This document shows positions 23,266 through 33,600 of a stretch of 64,000 nt of DNA, piece after piece (the first letter of the stretch is position 1; the number at the start of each line of letters is the position of its first letter). A program made the translations under genes and the position numbers. The notes under the pieces were generated by a model. It was not told the origin of the DNA. It saw only the letters and a program-made list of their open reading frames with translations, and did not search any database. The DNA is from Tenebrio molitor. Its lineage: Eukaryota; Arthropoda; Insecta; Coleoptera; Tenebrionidae. Where the stretch lies: assembly GCF_963966145.1 (NCBI RefSeq), contig NC_091048.1, positions 5,022,001 through 5,086,000 on the forward strand, given 5' to 3'.

Positions 23266-25050
23266 CAGGTGTCCCAGAACTCGCGGATTAAACTTAGAGT
23301 GCGTTTTCCTTGTTGATAACTGAAAGCAATAGCGTTTAAAAAAAGTACAGGGTATAATCGATTTTCTTGTAATGAATAATTAAAGTTGACCAATCAGAAG
23401 GACGCTGTTAATTCGAATTTCAGGTAAGTTTAACCAAAGTTTGAATTGCCTAGGAAGATAATTCTAGTAAGAATGATATGAATTTCCGGTAAATGTTTGG
23501 GCAACTGTGAACATTTTGACAACGTCAAGTTATAATTTGAATAGAAATTGTCAAACTTCGTATTGAAAACATGTATACAGCTGCAGAGAATGCCGAAATG
23601 CTCATACTTTATGAAGAGTGGGGGCGGAATGCACGTGAGGATGCAAGAGAATATGCAACACGTTTTTCACAACGTTTGCCATATCCAAACTACAGAGTGA
23701 TCAACAAGGACTGAAGCTGTTGGCAACAATGATGACATGACATGATGAAAATTTCAGTGAAGTTGGTAGCATTACATTTTCAGTTGTCAATTTTGACGGG
23801 CAAATTTAAACTTCAAAATCAAGTGTCATTTTTGTATCAATTTATTAATGAAAATGGTTTTTACACTAGAGCAAGACATTTTTATTGGTATGGCGTACTT
23901 TCGGACTGGAAATTTTGATGCTGCTGACGGTTGGCAGTATTCCACGGAGCACGGACGATACATTGCACCAATTTCAACAAATGTTCCCCGAGCCAGTTGG
24001 TACTTTGGGCGGCTCGGTAGCTTAGTCGCGTTTAGGCAGCATTGCACGAGATTGGTGCAACGTTACCTACAAACAGGTGATGTGAAAAAGGCAAAACCTA
24101 CTGGCAGAAGATGTAGTTGAGAATGTTCGAGGTAGAATGGAACAAAACCCTCGAAAGTCAGTGCGAAAGCTTTCACTCCAAACAGGCGTGATTCTTATGT
24201 AAAACACACGCATCCAAAGTTCTTTGTTGGGCACGTTTAATGCAGGGCCTAATAATCTTTACCATTAAAAATCACGTCATTCCTTTTCCTTACTTTACAG
24301 GCTTGTCATATGGAAGTTGCCTAACCATTTTAAAGAAGAAATTAAAGTTCCAACCTTACAAATTTTCCCGGATCTAATCCCTGCATCCCGCAGACTTTCA
24401 ACTCGAAAATAATAACATGTTTCTGTTTCTCAGGAGGGGCATGCGGGCACGGCCTGTCGCTTTTATGAATATCGACACAGTGGGCCATTATTAAGTACCT
24501 ACCGCTAATTACATTTTATACTGTTTTTGGTCGTTTTGTACGTATCGTGTTTTAAAACTACCAACTCGTAACATAACCTAATTTTTTTGACATTCACAAC
24601 TTGCAGCGCGTGCCAACACTGACGCACAAAAAAATTTCATACTTTGGGAATATTTTGCTGTCATTTGCTGCCAACAGCTTCAGTCCTTGTTGATCACGCT
24701 GTATAACGTATAACGTTCTACGGTTGGTGAATCGTGCTCGAGACACTGGGTCCTTTGTGGTCCCCCGCGAGAAGCTAGAACGCCAGAAACTGAAGATGCT
24801 GTTCGTCAGTCCTTTGATGAAGACGGTGGAAGAAGCCTATTTGAAGAACTATATTTACCGCGAACCTATCAATACTTTAGAAGAACTGAATGACCGAATT
24901 CACGAAGTACTGGCTATACTGTTATTCCTAATATGCCTATTTTTTCAGATGAAAGCTGTTAATTTGTTAACATTTGTTGTAAATTATTCTTTTTATTTTG
25001 CATGTTTCTTATTTCATTTGTTGCATTCTACATCGTTTCATTTATAAAAT
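23266..25050 (+). mobile_element. Decayed mariner-type host element with nested insertion
   Basis: A likely left terminus (CAGGTGTCCCAGAACTCGCG after TA) precedes an ATG at 23571 that reads MYTAAENAEMLILYEEWG, a DUF4817-like transposase start. The frame is broken at 23692 by a second TA-flanked element (23693-24701). Beyond it the host resumes as FYGWVNRARDTGSFVVPREK and then jumps to a C-terminal block (TVEEAYLKNYIYREPINTLE), so the catalytic middle is deleted. The right end was not located; 25050 is approximate. Confidence 0.6.
23693..24701 (+). mobile_element. Nested Tc1/mariner deletion derivative
   Basis: CAGAGTGATCAACAAGGACT at the left matches CAGCGTGATCAACAAGGACT, the reverse complement of the right end, through about 33 bp (to CTGTTGGCA). 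It is TA-flanked. A transposase N-terminus starts at 23848 (MVFTLEQDIFIGMAYFRTGN) and is open for about 90 codons, then stops. Pieces such as GRMEQNPRKSVRKLSLQTGV follow near 24130. The DDE part is missing. Confidence 0.82.
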
Positions 25051-25068
25051 TTGATACAAGTTTTGTGC

Positions 25069-25155
25069 AGCCCCTCAAGATGCTGCAAGGGTAGCGGTCA
25101 TAAACCCCCATCTGTGCGAAATATGAAAGAAAATGTGGGTGGTCGAAGACATGCC
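25069..25155 (+). repeat. Direct repeat flanking the BEL relic, left copy
   Basis: About 82 bp around CATAAACCCCCATCTGTGCG is repeated in the same orientation at 27736-27818, with a 4-6 bp gap and few mismatches. The pair brackets the BEL/Pao remnant. It lacks TG...CA ends, so I do not call it an LTR. Confidence 0.6.
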
Positions 25156-25534
25156 GCCGGCCTTGAAGCCTTCCAGGGTTCAACAATAAATTGAATCAAT
25201 TTCATACTCTAATAATTAATAAACAAAATAAAATGATTCATTTCAAATGAGTAAAATAAAACAAAATTAAATACAAGAAGAAAAAAAAATGATAAAAAAT
25301 TAAAAATAAGAAAAATTAAATTAAGTGAACATGAGTAAGATGATATACAAGGTAAACGAAGTACAATGATATAAAACCTAAAGAGAAGAAAAATGATACA
25401 AACTTAAATACCTATAAGATAAAATTTGGATGCGTCAAAAGACGAATAAGAGAAACCTAATACATGTTACTAATATCAAAAAAAAGTATATAAATACACA
25501 AAAAAAAACGGGGTGAACAATTTACAGTTTTTCA

Positions 25535-26561
25535 CTAGTAATCGGTCAACACATGAACGTCCTCGCATTCTAGGGGTAAAACACACAGTTTGTGTACTGA
25601 ACGTTTCGTAGCACCGTTTTTCGTTTTTAACGACGCCACTCTCGGTAACCCGTCTTTTCCAAAGTGGAGCTCGGTGATGTGTGCTAGATTCCAACACAGT
25701 GGAGGTAGATCGTCGTCGGCAATCAACACCAGGGAGCCGACGGCAGGTGTGGTGTCGGGATTTCTCCACTTGGATCTCGCCTGGAGTCGCGAGAGATACT
25801 CCCGAGTCCATCTTCGCCAAAAGAGTTGACGCATCCTTTCGACGAGTTGCCAACGGGACAGTCGATTGGTTTTAACTTCGGTGAGGTCACCCTCGTGGAC
25901 TGCGGTCAGAGATTCACCTGGGGAAAGGAAACGTCCGGGAGTCAATGGTTCGAGGTCATTGGGGTCGTTACTAATAGATGTAAAGGGGCGAGAATTTAAA
26001 ATTGCCTCGATTCGCGTGAGGAGCGTGTACATCTCTTCGAACGTTGGAGTTGCAAGTCCGATGATTCTTTTCATGTGATTTTTTACCGATTTGACGTTTA
26101 TTTCTCACAGTCCGCCCATGTGCGGTGACCGCGCTGGAATGAAATGAAATTCGGTGTTTCTTTTTGTTAATTTGTTTATTACATCGGACTGAAATTCGGA
26201 AGAATTTTTGAGCTTTTTGATTTGCGGCTCCGGTAAAGTTCGAACCATTATCGGAGTATAAGTGACGGACGTGACCCCTTCTGGCAATTAATCTGTGCAA
26301 AGCGCCCAGAAATGATTCGGTTGTCAAGTTACCGACTAATTCCAAGTGTACTGCCTTGGTTACTAAGCAAATGAAGATCGAAACGTAGGCCTTTACATTT
26401 CTTTTTCCGCGATCGGTTGATTCCTTTATCAGGATCGGTCCTAAGTAATCGACTCCAGAAATACGGAAATTCGAATTTTGTTCTTTGAATTGTTGTTGTT
26501 TATTGGGCTCGCTTTCCAATGACCGGAAAGGTTTTACAACACCGGCGTGAGAATCTCCCAA
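25535..26561 (-). pseudogene. BEL/Pao integrase and C-terminal domain, broken
   Basis: The first frame shows the integrase core with GVDYLGPILI (first Asp) and HLYSDNGSNFTGA (second Asp). The frame then shifts: NTEFHFIPARSPHMGGL continues in another frame and ends at a stop (26105-26107) where the family has Trp. A third frame resumes from 26074 as KRIIGLATPTFEEMYTLLTR, followed by the BEL-type C-terminal domain (DUF5641-like; LARIEAILNSRP-like block, RWQLVERMRQLFWRRW, VGSLVLIADD). At least one frameshift and one nonsense codon make it non-functional. Confidence 0.82.
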
Positions 26562-27164
26562 GTCCGGTGGGTTAATCGGCGGCAGCGGAGTTCCTCCCGG
26601 CGGTCAGAAAATCTCAGGTCTTGTAGCAGGTAGTGAACGGTAAGGGATTAGGGCTGGTGATAAGAATGATCGGGTAATTAGGAATTACATTGCCTTTCCT
26701 AAAATATTAAATTAAAGATTTCTTTATAAGAAGACATACTTCTTGCGACCAATGATTAAAGCCATCTATTTTTTGGTGGGGTGCAGGGATAAATCTCACT
26801 TATAAATAGGCCCATTTCAAAGTAAAATTTTTAGTTTAATTATTTATTTAAAAGCGTCAGCATGGAAACTGAGTGAAAAGATGCAAAATTTTGTCAAGCC
26901 AGAAAGTTATGTAATAAGTGATAACCGTATACGTTGGAGATGTCTTAAAAAAACTCACTGTATACTCATATCATGTATATAAATAGAGTATAATTTGTAA
27001 ATGCCGTATGTCATTTTAATTTACTCTTGTAAGTAAAATTGTTTCTCCCTCTCATCAGTGTATTTATTGCCAATTTCAAGCAAAATACTCGCCATAATAA
27101 TCTAGTGGGGCTACCACCCGTCGACTACCTATCGCAGTAATCCCCGATAACCTTGGGGAGGAAC

Positions 27165-27745
27165 TCGTCCGTTAAAAAGGGTTATCCAGGTAAAGAAGTG
27201 ACCACCGGGAGGAACTCGGATACGCCCGGTCAATCTGCGATGGTAGATTTGCAATAACCGGCCCTTGCGCGTCCCGTTTTATCATGTTACAAACAGATTC
27301 CCTTTCTTCCGGTGAAAGTTTGTCTGACAGAATTTACATTTTCAATGGTGACAACTTGGTCTACCTGCTCATGAAGGTCGAGCTTTTGTTGTAAAAAATG
27401 GAACACAGATGTTTTATTGTCGTCGATTGAATTTGACTCTGATCGGGAACGGAAATATGTACCGGCAATGATCTCCTGTTCCTCATTTTGAATTTTTTGA
27501 ATCAGACTGTAAATTTTTGAAGCAACATCGCAATAACGCCGTTCGAAGGAATCACGTTCGTTGTCGTTCTCTTCGTCTGTTAAAACACTACCGGGCATCA
27601 TTTCAACACGGAGTTGTGCTTTGTCGAAATCTTTTAAGATTTCGTCTAAAAGTTTTAAACCTATGGTTAAGTCGTTTATCTTTTTTTCGATCGTAACATC
27701 GTATACGTATTTTTCCATTCTAGATAATTTGGCTTTTGCAGCCAC
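27165..27745 (-). pseudogene. BEL/Pao gag-like fragment
   Basis: The minus strand reads a charged, helical segment (KAKLSRMEKYVYDVTIEKKI ... NEEQEIIAGTYFRSRSESNS) consistent with the N-terminal part of BEL/Pao gag. Near 27325 the sense appears to move to another frame (LSPEERESVCNMIKRDAQGP). There is no ATG at the start; the segment is cut at the junction with the 82-bp direct repeat. Family assignment rests partly on the adjoining integrase. Confidence 0.5.
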
Positions 27746-27818
27746 TCAAGAAGCTGCAAGGGTCATAAACCCCCATCTGTGCTAAATATGAAAGAAAATG
27801 TGGATGGTCAAAGACACT
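27736..27818 (+). repeat. Direct repeat flanking the BEL relic, right copy
   Basis: Partner of 25069-25155 (CATAAACCCCCATCTGTGCT and flanks), same orientation. It meets the gag fragment exactly at its upstream edge. Confidence 0.6.
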
Positions 27819-29063
27819 GTTAAAAAATGGTTTTGTGACTTACGACTAGACGAATTGTACAAAATGGTAACAGTTTAGGTGAAAGATCTCCTGAACATAA
27901 CTAGTTTACAACAATCTCGTAGCAACATTGATTTTTTGGGTTTTCTTTAGTTAATGCTTACATCTTTTTTATACAGCTAATGATTTGAGGTCCTGGTTAG
28001 GTAGTCTGATTTTAGTAAGCTGTCCTTCTAAAAATTAAATTGCAAAACGTACTCGTACTATCCTGCATTGGTTTGAATTTCCCAAAACCACTTTTTTGGA
28101 TTATTTTGCCGCCAAAGGCATTGCGAAATATAAAACATAACATAAAATGTAACTAACAAAAATTCCGCCCCCAACGAAGGTCGTTAAGGACGTTTCGTTG
28201 AAATTATTCAATTTTTTTTTATAAGTCGTTTTCTGTTACGAAAAATTTCTAGAAGACCATCAAACTGTAAACAAAACCCTTGAATTAATTTCCTCATATT
28301 CAACTTTGACTTTATTTTTGTTAAGTAAAGACAAGGAGAAATAAAATCAATATCACCAAGCATTGTGATAAAAAAATAGACTTGTATGGGGTAGCAAATA
28401 GAATAATAAATAAGACATTAAATACGGTTAATGTGAATATTAAGCCAAAGCTCGTTTTATCTGAGAGTATAGATATCCATTTTTGAACTTATCGAAGTGT
28501 AAAGCCACGTAAGTCACAGCATACTTTTTTATGTAAATTTTTACAGTTAACATTTACCCATTTAAGTTTTGTGATTCTCCTAGAGCTGAGATTAACATAA
28601 TACCTACTTTCAACATAATTGTTATCACCTTCCAACAATTGTTCGTTTGTCTTTGTCCAATAATTATACTGTTGGAACTTGAATGAGATTCTATCTCGCA
28701 CCTCCTCAACAAAGGTGTCCACATAATATTTTTCTCTGAGCTAATTATTCCATAATTCGGCCATCTAGCTATGACCCTCAGCGGGCAGAGGACGATTGCG
28801 CCGATATGACCTGCTATAATCCGGGGTGTCCCAAACTACCTGTAATCCACAGGTACGATTGCGCCCGTACTAAATTTAATCCCTTAAGGGCCAACCAGTC
28901 AGAACCGAAACTCAAGCCTGTCCAGGCCTTACTGTGCAACGTCTGAATTTTCCTCTACGTAGTCCGTAATGGCAGTAACATTAAAATAGAATGCACTTTA
29001 TGCTAATCTGAATACCTACCCGCCGCAGAAAAGACGATTATTCTTCTTTTGTTGAAAGGTATA
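27819..29063. other. Non-coding stretch with a short unrecognised frame
   Basis: No supported gene. A 77-codon minus-strand frame (28489-28722) reads YNYWTKTNEQLLEGDNNYVE and later CKNLHKKVCCDLRGF; I do not recognise it. Two GGCGCAATCGT-type motifs (as ACGATTGCGCC at 28792 and 28855) lie near the right end beside CCCTCAGCGGG; the same motifs recur inverted at 37355-37454. Confidence 0.4.
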
Positions 29064-29420
29064 CAGGGTGTTTGAAAATTGCTAGTACAAAAAAAAACTG
29101 TGGCATCTAGAAGCCCTAAGAAATCCAAAAAAACAATTTTTAATTTTTTTAAACAAAAGGGATAAAGTAACCCTATCCCAGCATATTTTACGCCTCAGGC
29201 GAAACAGTATTTTTTAAACTTTGGTAACCAAGCGTGATAATGAAGGACTATACAACAATATGAAAAATAAATATTTTTTGGCAAGATTTTGGCAACTAAC
29301 AATGGTACTAACAATTTTAACCCAATTTTTAGTAATTTAAAAATTTTTTTTGCCGATGACTTTAACTCACCACCACCAATTACCAGTATTTTTTTGTACT
29401 AGCAATTTTCAAACACCCTG
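29064..29420. repeat. Mariner-type MITE, 357 bp
   Basis: CAGGGTGTTTGAAAATTGCT opens the element and its exact inverse closes it; TIR identity continues through AGTACAAAAAAA (about 32 bp). TA flanks both ends (29062-29063, 29421-29422). No coding. Confidence 0.88.
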
Positions 29421-29617
29421 TATTTATTTAGTGAAGTTATAGTACTTTTGAAATAACCTAAACGTATTTTCAAAACTAGTGGATTGGAATAAATGAATGC
29501 TTTTCATCCTAGTGAATTTTTTTAACAATGAACCATTGGGATTTTTATGATATAAACTTTATTTCGCGTTTGGTTCTTCTACCACTAATTTCAAAATTAT
29601 TTTTTTGCACACTTTTA

Positions 29618-29779
29618 GCGCCAGTTTACAGAAGCGAAATTAAGTTAATCGTAATTAATTGCGAGATTAACTGAACACGTAATTAAATTGAACCAATCAG
29701 AGTTTCGGATTCATGGGTTAATCGCGCATTAAAATTTAATTCTAATTAAATATTTAATTCTCTTTCTATAAACTGGCCC
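29618..29779. repeat. GGGCCAGTTTA MITE, copy 1
   Basis: It matches, in reverse orientation, the 165-bp MITE at 45213-45377, sharing GCGCGATTAA, CATGAATCCGAAAC-type strings and AAACTGGCCC ends. The target duplication here is unclear; the left terminus reads GCGCCAG instead of GGGCCAG. Confidence 0.75.
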
Positions 29780-30073
29780 ATAGCTTAGGCACTTAATTTT
29801 TTGCAAGTTCTGATAGTTTTTTTAAATGCTTTAATAATTTTTACAAGCTAAATTATAAATTAAAGAGGTCGACAAATATTTTGCTATTTTAAATGTAAAA
29901 AGCTGCTAAACAGTAGGTAACCTAGTTGGTCTCAAAACTGGTCGAATAATAAAATTAATAAATTAATACGAAATAAAGTTTATACCTACCATGTAGATCC
30001 CTATGATTCATTGATACAAAAATTCACTGTATAATAATATATTATTAAAATTAGTCACAATGTAAACTACAAA

Positions 30074-30338
30074 TGTTAGCGTCATTTACCGGCCAGCCTG
30101 TACAGCACCGCCGATATTCGAAACCCACGACGAAGGTCAACGCCAATGCATGGGTTTGGAATATCGACAACGGAAACAGGGGAAGGACTGGAGGCAGTGC
30201 GAATTCAGATGCTGAGAGGAGAGAAGAGAGAAATGTGCAAAATAAAAATCGTTGTTGTACACCTAACGTGTCAACTAATAATTACTGTAATCATCCGAAA
30301 ATTAAATTCGTTATCTTTAAAAAAAGGGTTTGCTTTTA
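30074..30338 (+). repeat. Gypsy 5' LTR (265 bp)
   Basis: It starts TGTTAGCGTCATTTACC and ends GGGTTTGCTTTTA. The same sequence recurs at 35866-36130. Short frames inside the LTR are duplicated only because the LTR is. Confidence 0.93.
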
Positions 30339-30654
30339 GAGCAGCGGTGGGATGCTACAAACTTGCCCGACCGCAAAGTCGCGAATTTTGCGAATTTTCG
30401 AAATTAAAGTGACAAAGAAAACGGTGTTGTGAGTTGTGTATGATTCCCTCGATGCCACCAAGTACGGACAAACTGTGAGTACTTTTTTTAAGGCGTACTT
30501 GCCCGACGGGGCTATTAAAAATATCAAATTAGTGCATTTTACGTTGTCGCATTCTTGCGCAATATTGTGTCTTATTGAATTGGAACAGTGACGGTGACTT
30601 TTACCATACGCTCACATAAAGTGTTTATTTACGCAAGGCGATTAAAAAAAAAAT

Positions 30655-33600
30655 ATGGGAAAAGATCGAAAAATCAGCTCATCCAAACGACGCGAAAAGG
30701 GGCCGCTTGATCGACGGACGAGACGGAGCTCCAGTCATGATTGTCTTGACGAAGGACGACATCGGCGATCGCGTTCTCCTCGTCGCCGAGAACGATCTTG
30801 TGACTGGACGGGAAATTCAGATGGGGATGTTCGGCTGAGAAAATTAGAAGCGCTTGTAGATAGATTAATAAGACGCGAGTCGCACTCTAGTGAAAATAGT
30901 CAACACGTTGTTCGCATGGCGGTGAAAAGCGATTGCATTCCGGAATTTTTGCCCGGTAAACCTAACCAATCTTCGGTAAAATGGGTAGATAAGATTGATC
31001 AATTGGCTAGAGTCAACAAGTGGGATGAGAATACCACAATACAATTAATGCAGAATCGGTTGACAGGACTAGCACGTACATGGTACGATAATTTGACGAC
31101 ATATACCCACACGTGGGACGAGTGGAAAGCGTTATTAGTCAAAACATTTCCCGATCATCATGATTTTGCTGCTACGTTACGACAGCTTGTCAATAGGGAA
31201 AAACAATTCCACGAAAGCATGACGCAATATTATTTTGGGAAAATGAATTTATTACAGGCCTGCAACATCACAGGCAAACACGCAGTTTCTTGTCTCATTG
31301 ACGGATTAAGTGATCGCACGCTCCGGAACGGGGCTAAAGCGGGACGTTATGAAACCCCTGAAGAGTTGTACACTGAATATCTTTCCACTTTAGTCACGGA
31401 AGTCGCAGATAACGAAACAAAAGTTGCCGATAGGCGAGGCAAAGGTTTTGATCGTAGGAGGTTGGGAACCAAAATGAGCACGAGTACGAATAAACGGAAT
31501 CATAGCGATTCAACAGAGAAACGAATACTCCGGTGTTATAATTGCCACGAACCCGGACACGTTGCGGGTAAATGTCCCAAACCACGAGTCGAGTGTGGCA
31601 ACTGCAAATTACTAGGTCACGAAGCTGGCAAATGTAGACGACACAAGACGTCAGGTCCTAGTGTAAGGCTGCTGTGCCCCAGCGACACTCAGGATTGCTA
31701 TTTTGTTGGGTGTGCAATAAATGGCAAACCCCTGAAAGGGTACATTGACACAGGTTGTAGTATTGTAACGCTTCGTAAGACAACCGCTATAGAACTACAG
31801 CTTGAGCAAAGACCATCAACACAGCTTATCAGAGGTTATGCAGGAGGAGTTACACCCGCGTTGGGGGAAGCAGAAGTTACATTAACGGTGGACCTCATCA
31901 CGGCCAAAGTGACAGCAAGTATTGTCGAAGATCGCGTGCAAAGTGTGCCGGTTATTATCGGGCAAACAATTTTAAATCGTGCCGGTGTAACCATGGTGTT
32001 GCGCGATAATCAAATCAGACTCTTCGACAAACATTTGGCTGCTTTACCAGGATTAGACGACCTACCCTCGCGAAAAGTTGCCTTGAGGTCAAAGGAGGAC
32101 GTAGTAATTCCCTCACATACGATTGGGTTCATCGAGGTCTACAGCCCGGAGATCTACAACGGTGACGTCTACGTGGAAGCCACTACGAGGCAACAGCCGA
32201 ACCACGAGTACAGCATCCCAGGCTGCATTACGTCCACAGGAGGAGTAATCTCGGTCCGCAACGCAGCAGATAGCAACTTGGTATTTAGTCAAGGGCAATT
32301 GCTGGTTCGAGGACTTCCATGTAAGTTGGAGAGCTCTACAAACGGGGTGAGTAATTTTTCTATTACTCCATGTAACTTGCAACCGTTTCTCGCGGACGAT
32401 GTTACGAATCAACTAGGACCAAATCTGACAGAACGCGAACGGTTCCAGGTTTTGCAATTACTAAACGAATTTCGAGACTGTTTTGCTTCCGATACTAGCG
32501 AACTAGGTAAAACGACCATTACGAAAATGCATATTGAACTTAACGACAACGTGCCGGTAACTTATCGCCCGTATCGGTTAGCGTATCCGGAAAGGGAAGC
32601 GGTGCGCGAGCTTGTTCAAGACTTACTGACTAACGGGATTATACGCGAATCCCAATCCCCCTACTCGAGCCCTATTCTTCTTGTAAAGAAAAAAACTGGT
32701 GAGTACCGCATGTGCGTTGACTATCGGGCCCTCAACGCCAAGACGATAAAGGATCGATACCCCCTGCCCAGAGTTGACGATTATCTAGAACGACTGCACG
32801 GTAGCAAGTATTACACCACGTTAGATCTAGCAGCTGGATATCATCAAATACAAATGGCAGAAGACTCGATCTCCAAAACAGCATTTGTCACACCCGAAGG
32901 CCACTATGAATACTTGCGTATGCCATTTGGCTTAGTTAATGCCCCTGCTGTCTTCCAAAGGGCTGTTAATTCCATACTGGGTCAGCTTCGATTTGATGCG
33001 GCTGTGGCTTACTTTGACGATATCCTAATACCATCAACCAATTTAGAAGAAGGCATCGAGTTGTTACGACAAGTGTTCACGCTATTCAGAGACGCAGGGA
33101 TGACATTTCGTTTGTCAAAATGTCAATTTTTCCACAATCAGTTAGAATATTTAGGTCACGAATTGAATATGGAGGGCATACAACCTGGACGAGCGAAGAC
33201 TAAAGCAGTAAGCGAGTACCCAAGGCCAACCAATGTACACGAAATAAGGCAGTTCATAGGGTTAACCTCCTATTTCCGGAGATTCATAAAGAATTTCGCC
33301 ACCAAAGCCAAACCACTTACGAAACTCACGAAGGCCAACATGCTGTTTATTTGGGGAAAAGAACAAGAAGAAGCTTTTCGATTCCTGAAACAACGATTAG
33401 TGGAACGCCCGGTGTTAGCTCTGTACAATCGAGATGCTCATACGGAGCTGCACACTGATGCATCTAAACATGGTATAGGCGGGATTTTGTTACAACGACA
33501 ACAAGATCAGACGCTAAGACCAATTTGTTATTTTAGTAGGCAGACAAGCAAGATGGAGGAAAAGTACCATTCGTATGAGTTGGAGACCCTTGCTGTGGTC

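Larger units (their letters stand above)
25200..27745 (-). mobile_element. BEL/Pao retrotransposon remnant, internally deleted
   Basis: The minus strand carries a gag-like segment (27745-27165) and an integrase plus C-terminal segment (26561-25535). Protease, reverse transcriptase and RNase H are absent; 26562-27164 between them has no clear coding. The A-rich 25200-25500 downstream of the integrase may be 3' UTR. No LTR pair was identified. The 19-bp string GAGTTCCTCCCGGCGGTCAG at 26587 recurs inverted near 27197 with a mismatch or two. Confidence 0.65.

Noticed and set aside
25069..27818. Calling the 82-bp direct repeats LTRs
   Set aside because: They lack TG...CA ends, are far shorter than BEL/Pao LTRs, and no primer-site-like sequence follows.
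28489..28722. 77-codon minus-strand frame
   Set aside because: It has a plausible composition but no recognisable family, no start context and no neighbouring exon that I can join to it.
30074..30412. Two overlapping 88-codon frames in the Gypsy LTR, repeated at 35841-36159
   Set aside because: They recur only because the LTR is duplicated, overlap each other in different frames, and show no domain.
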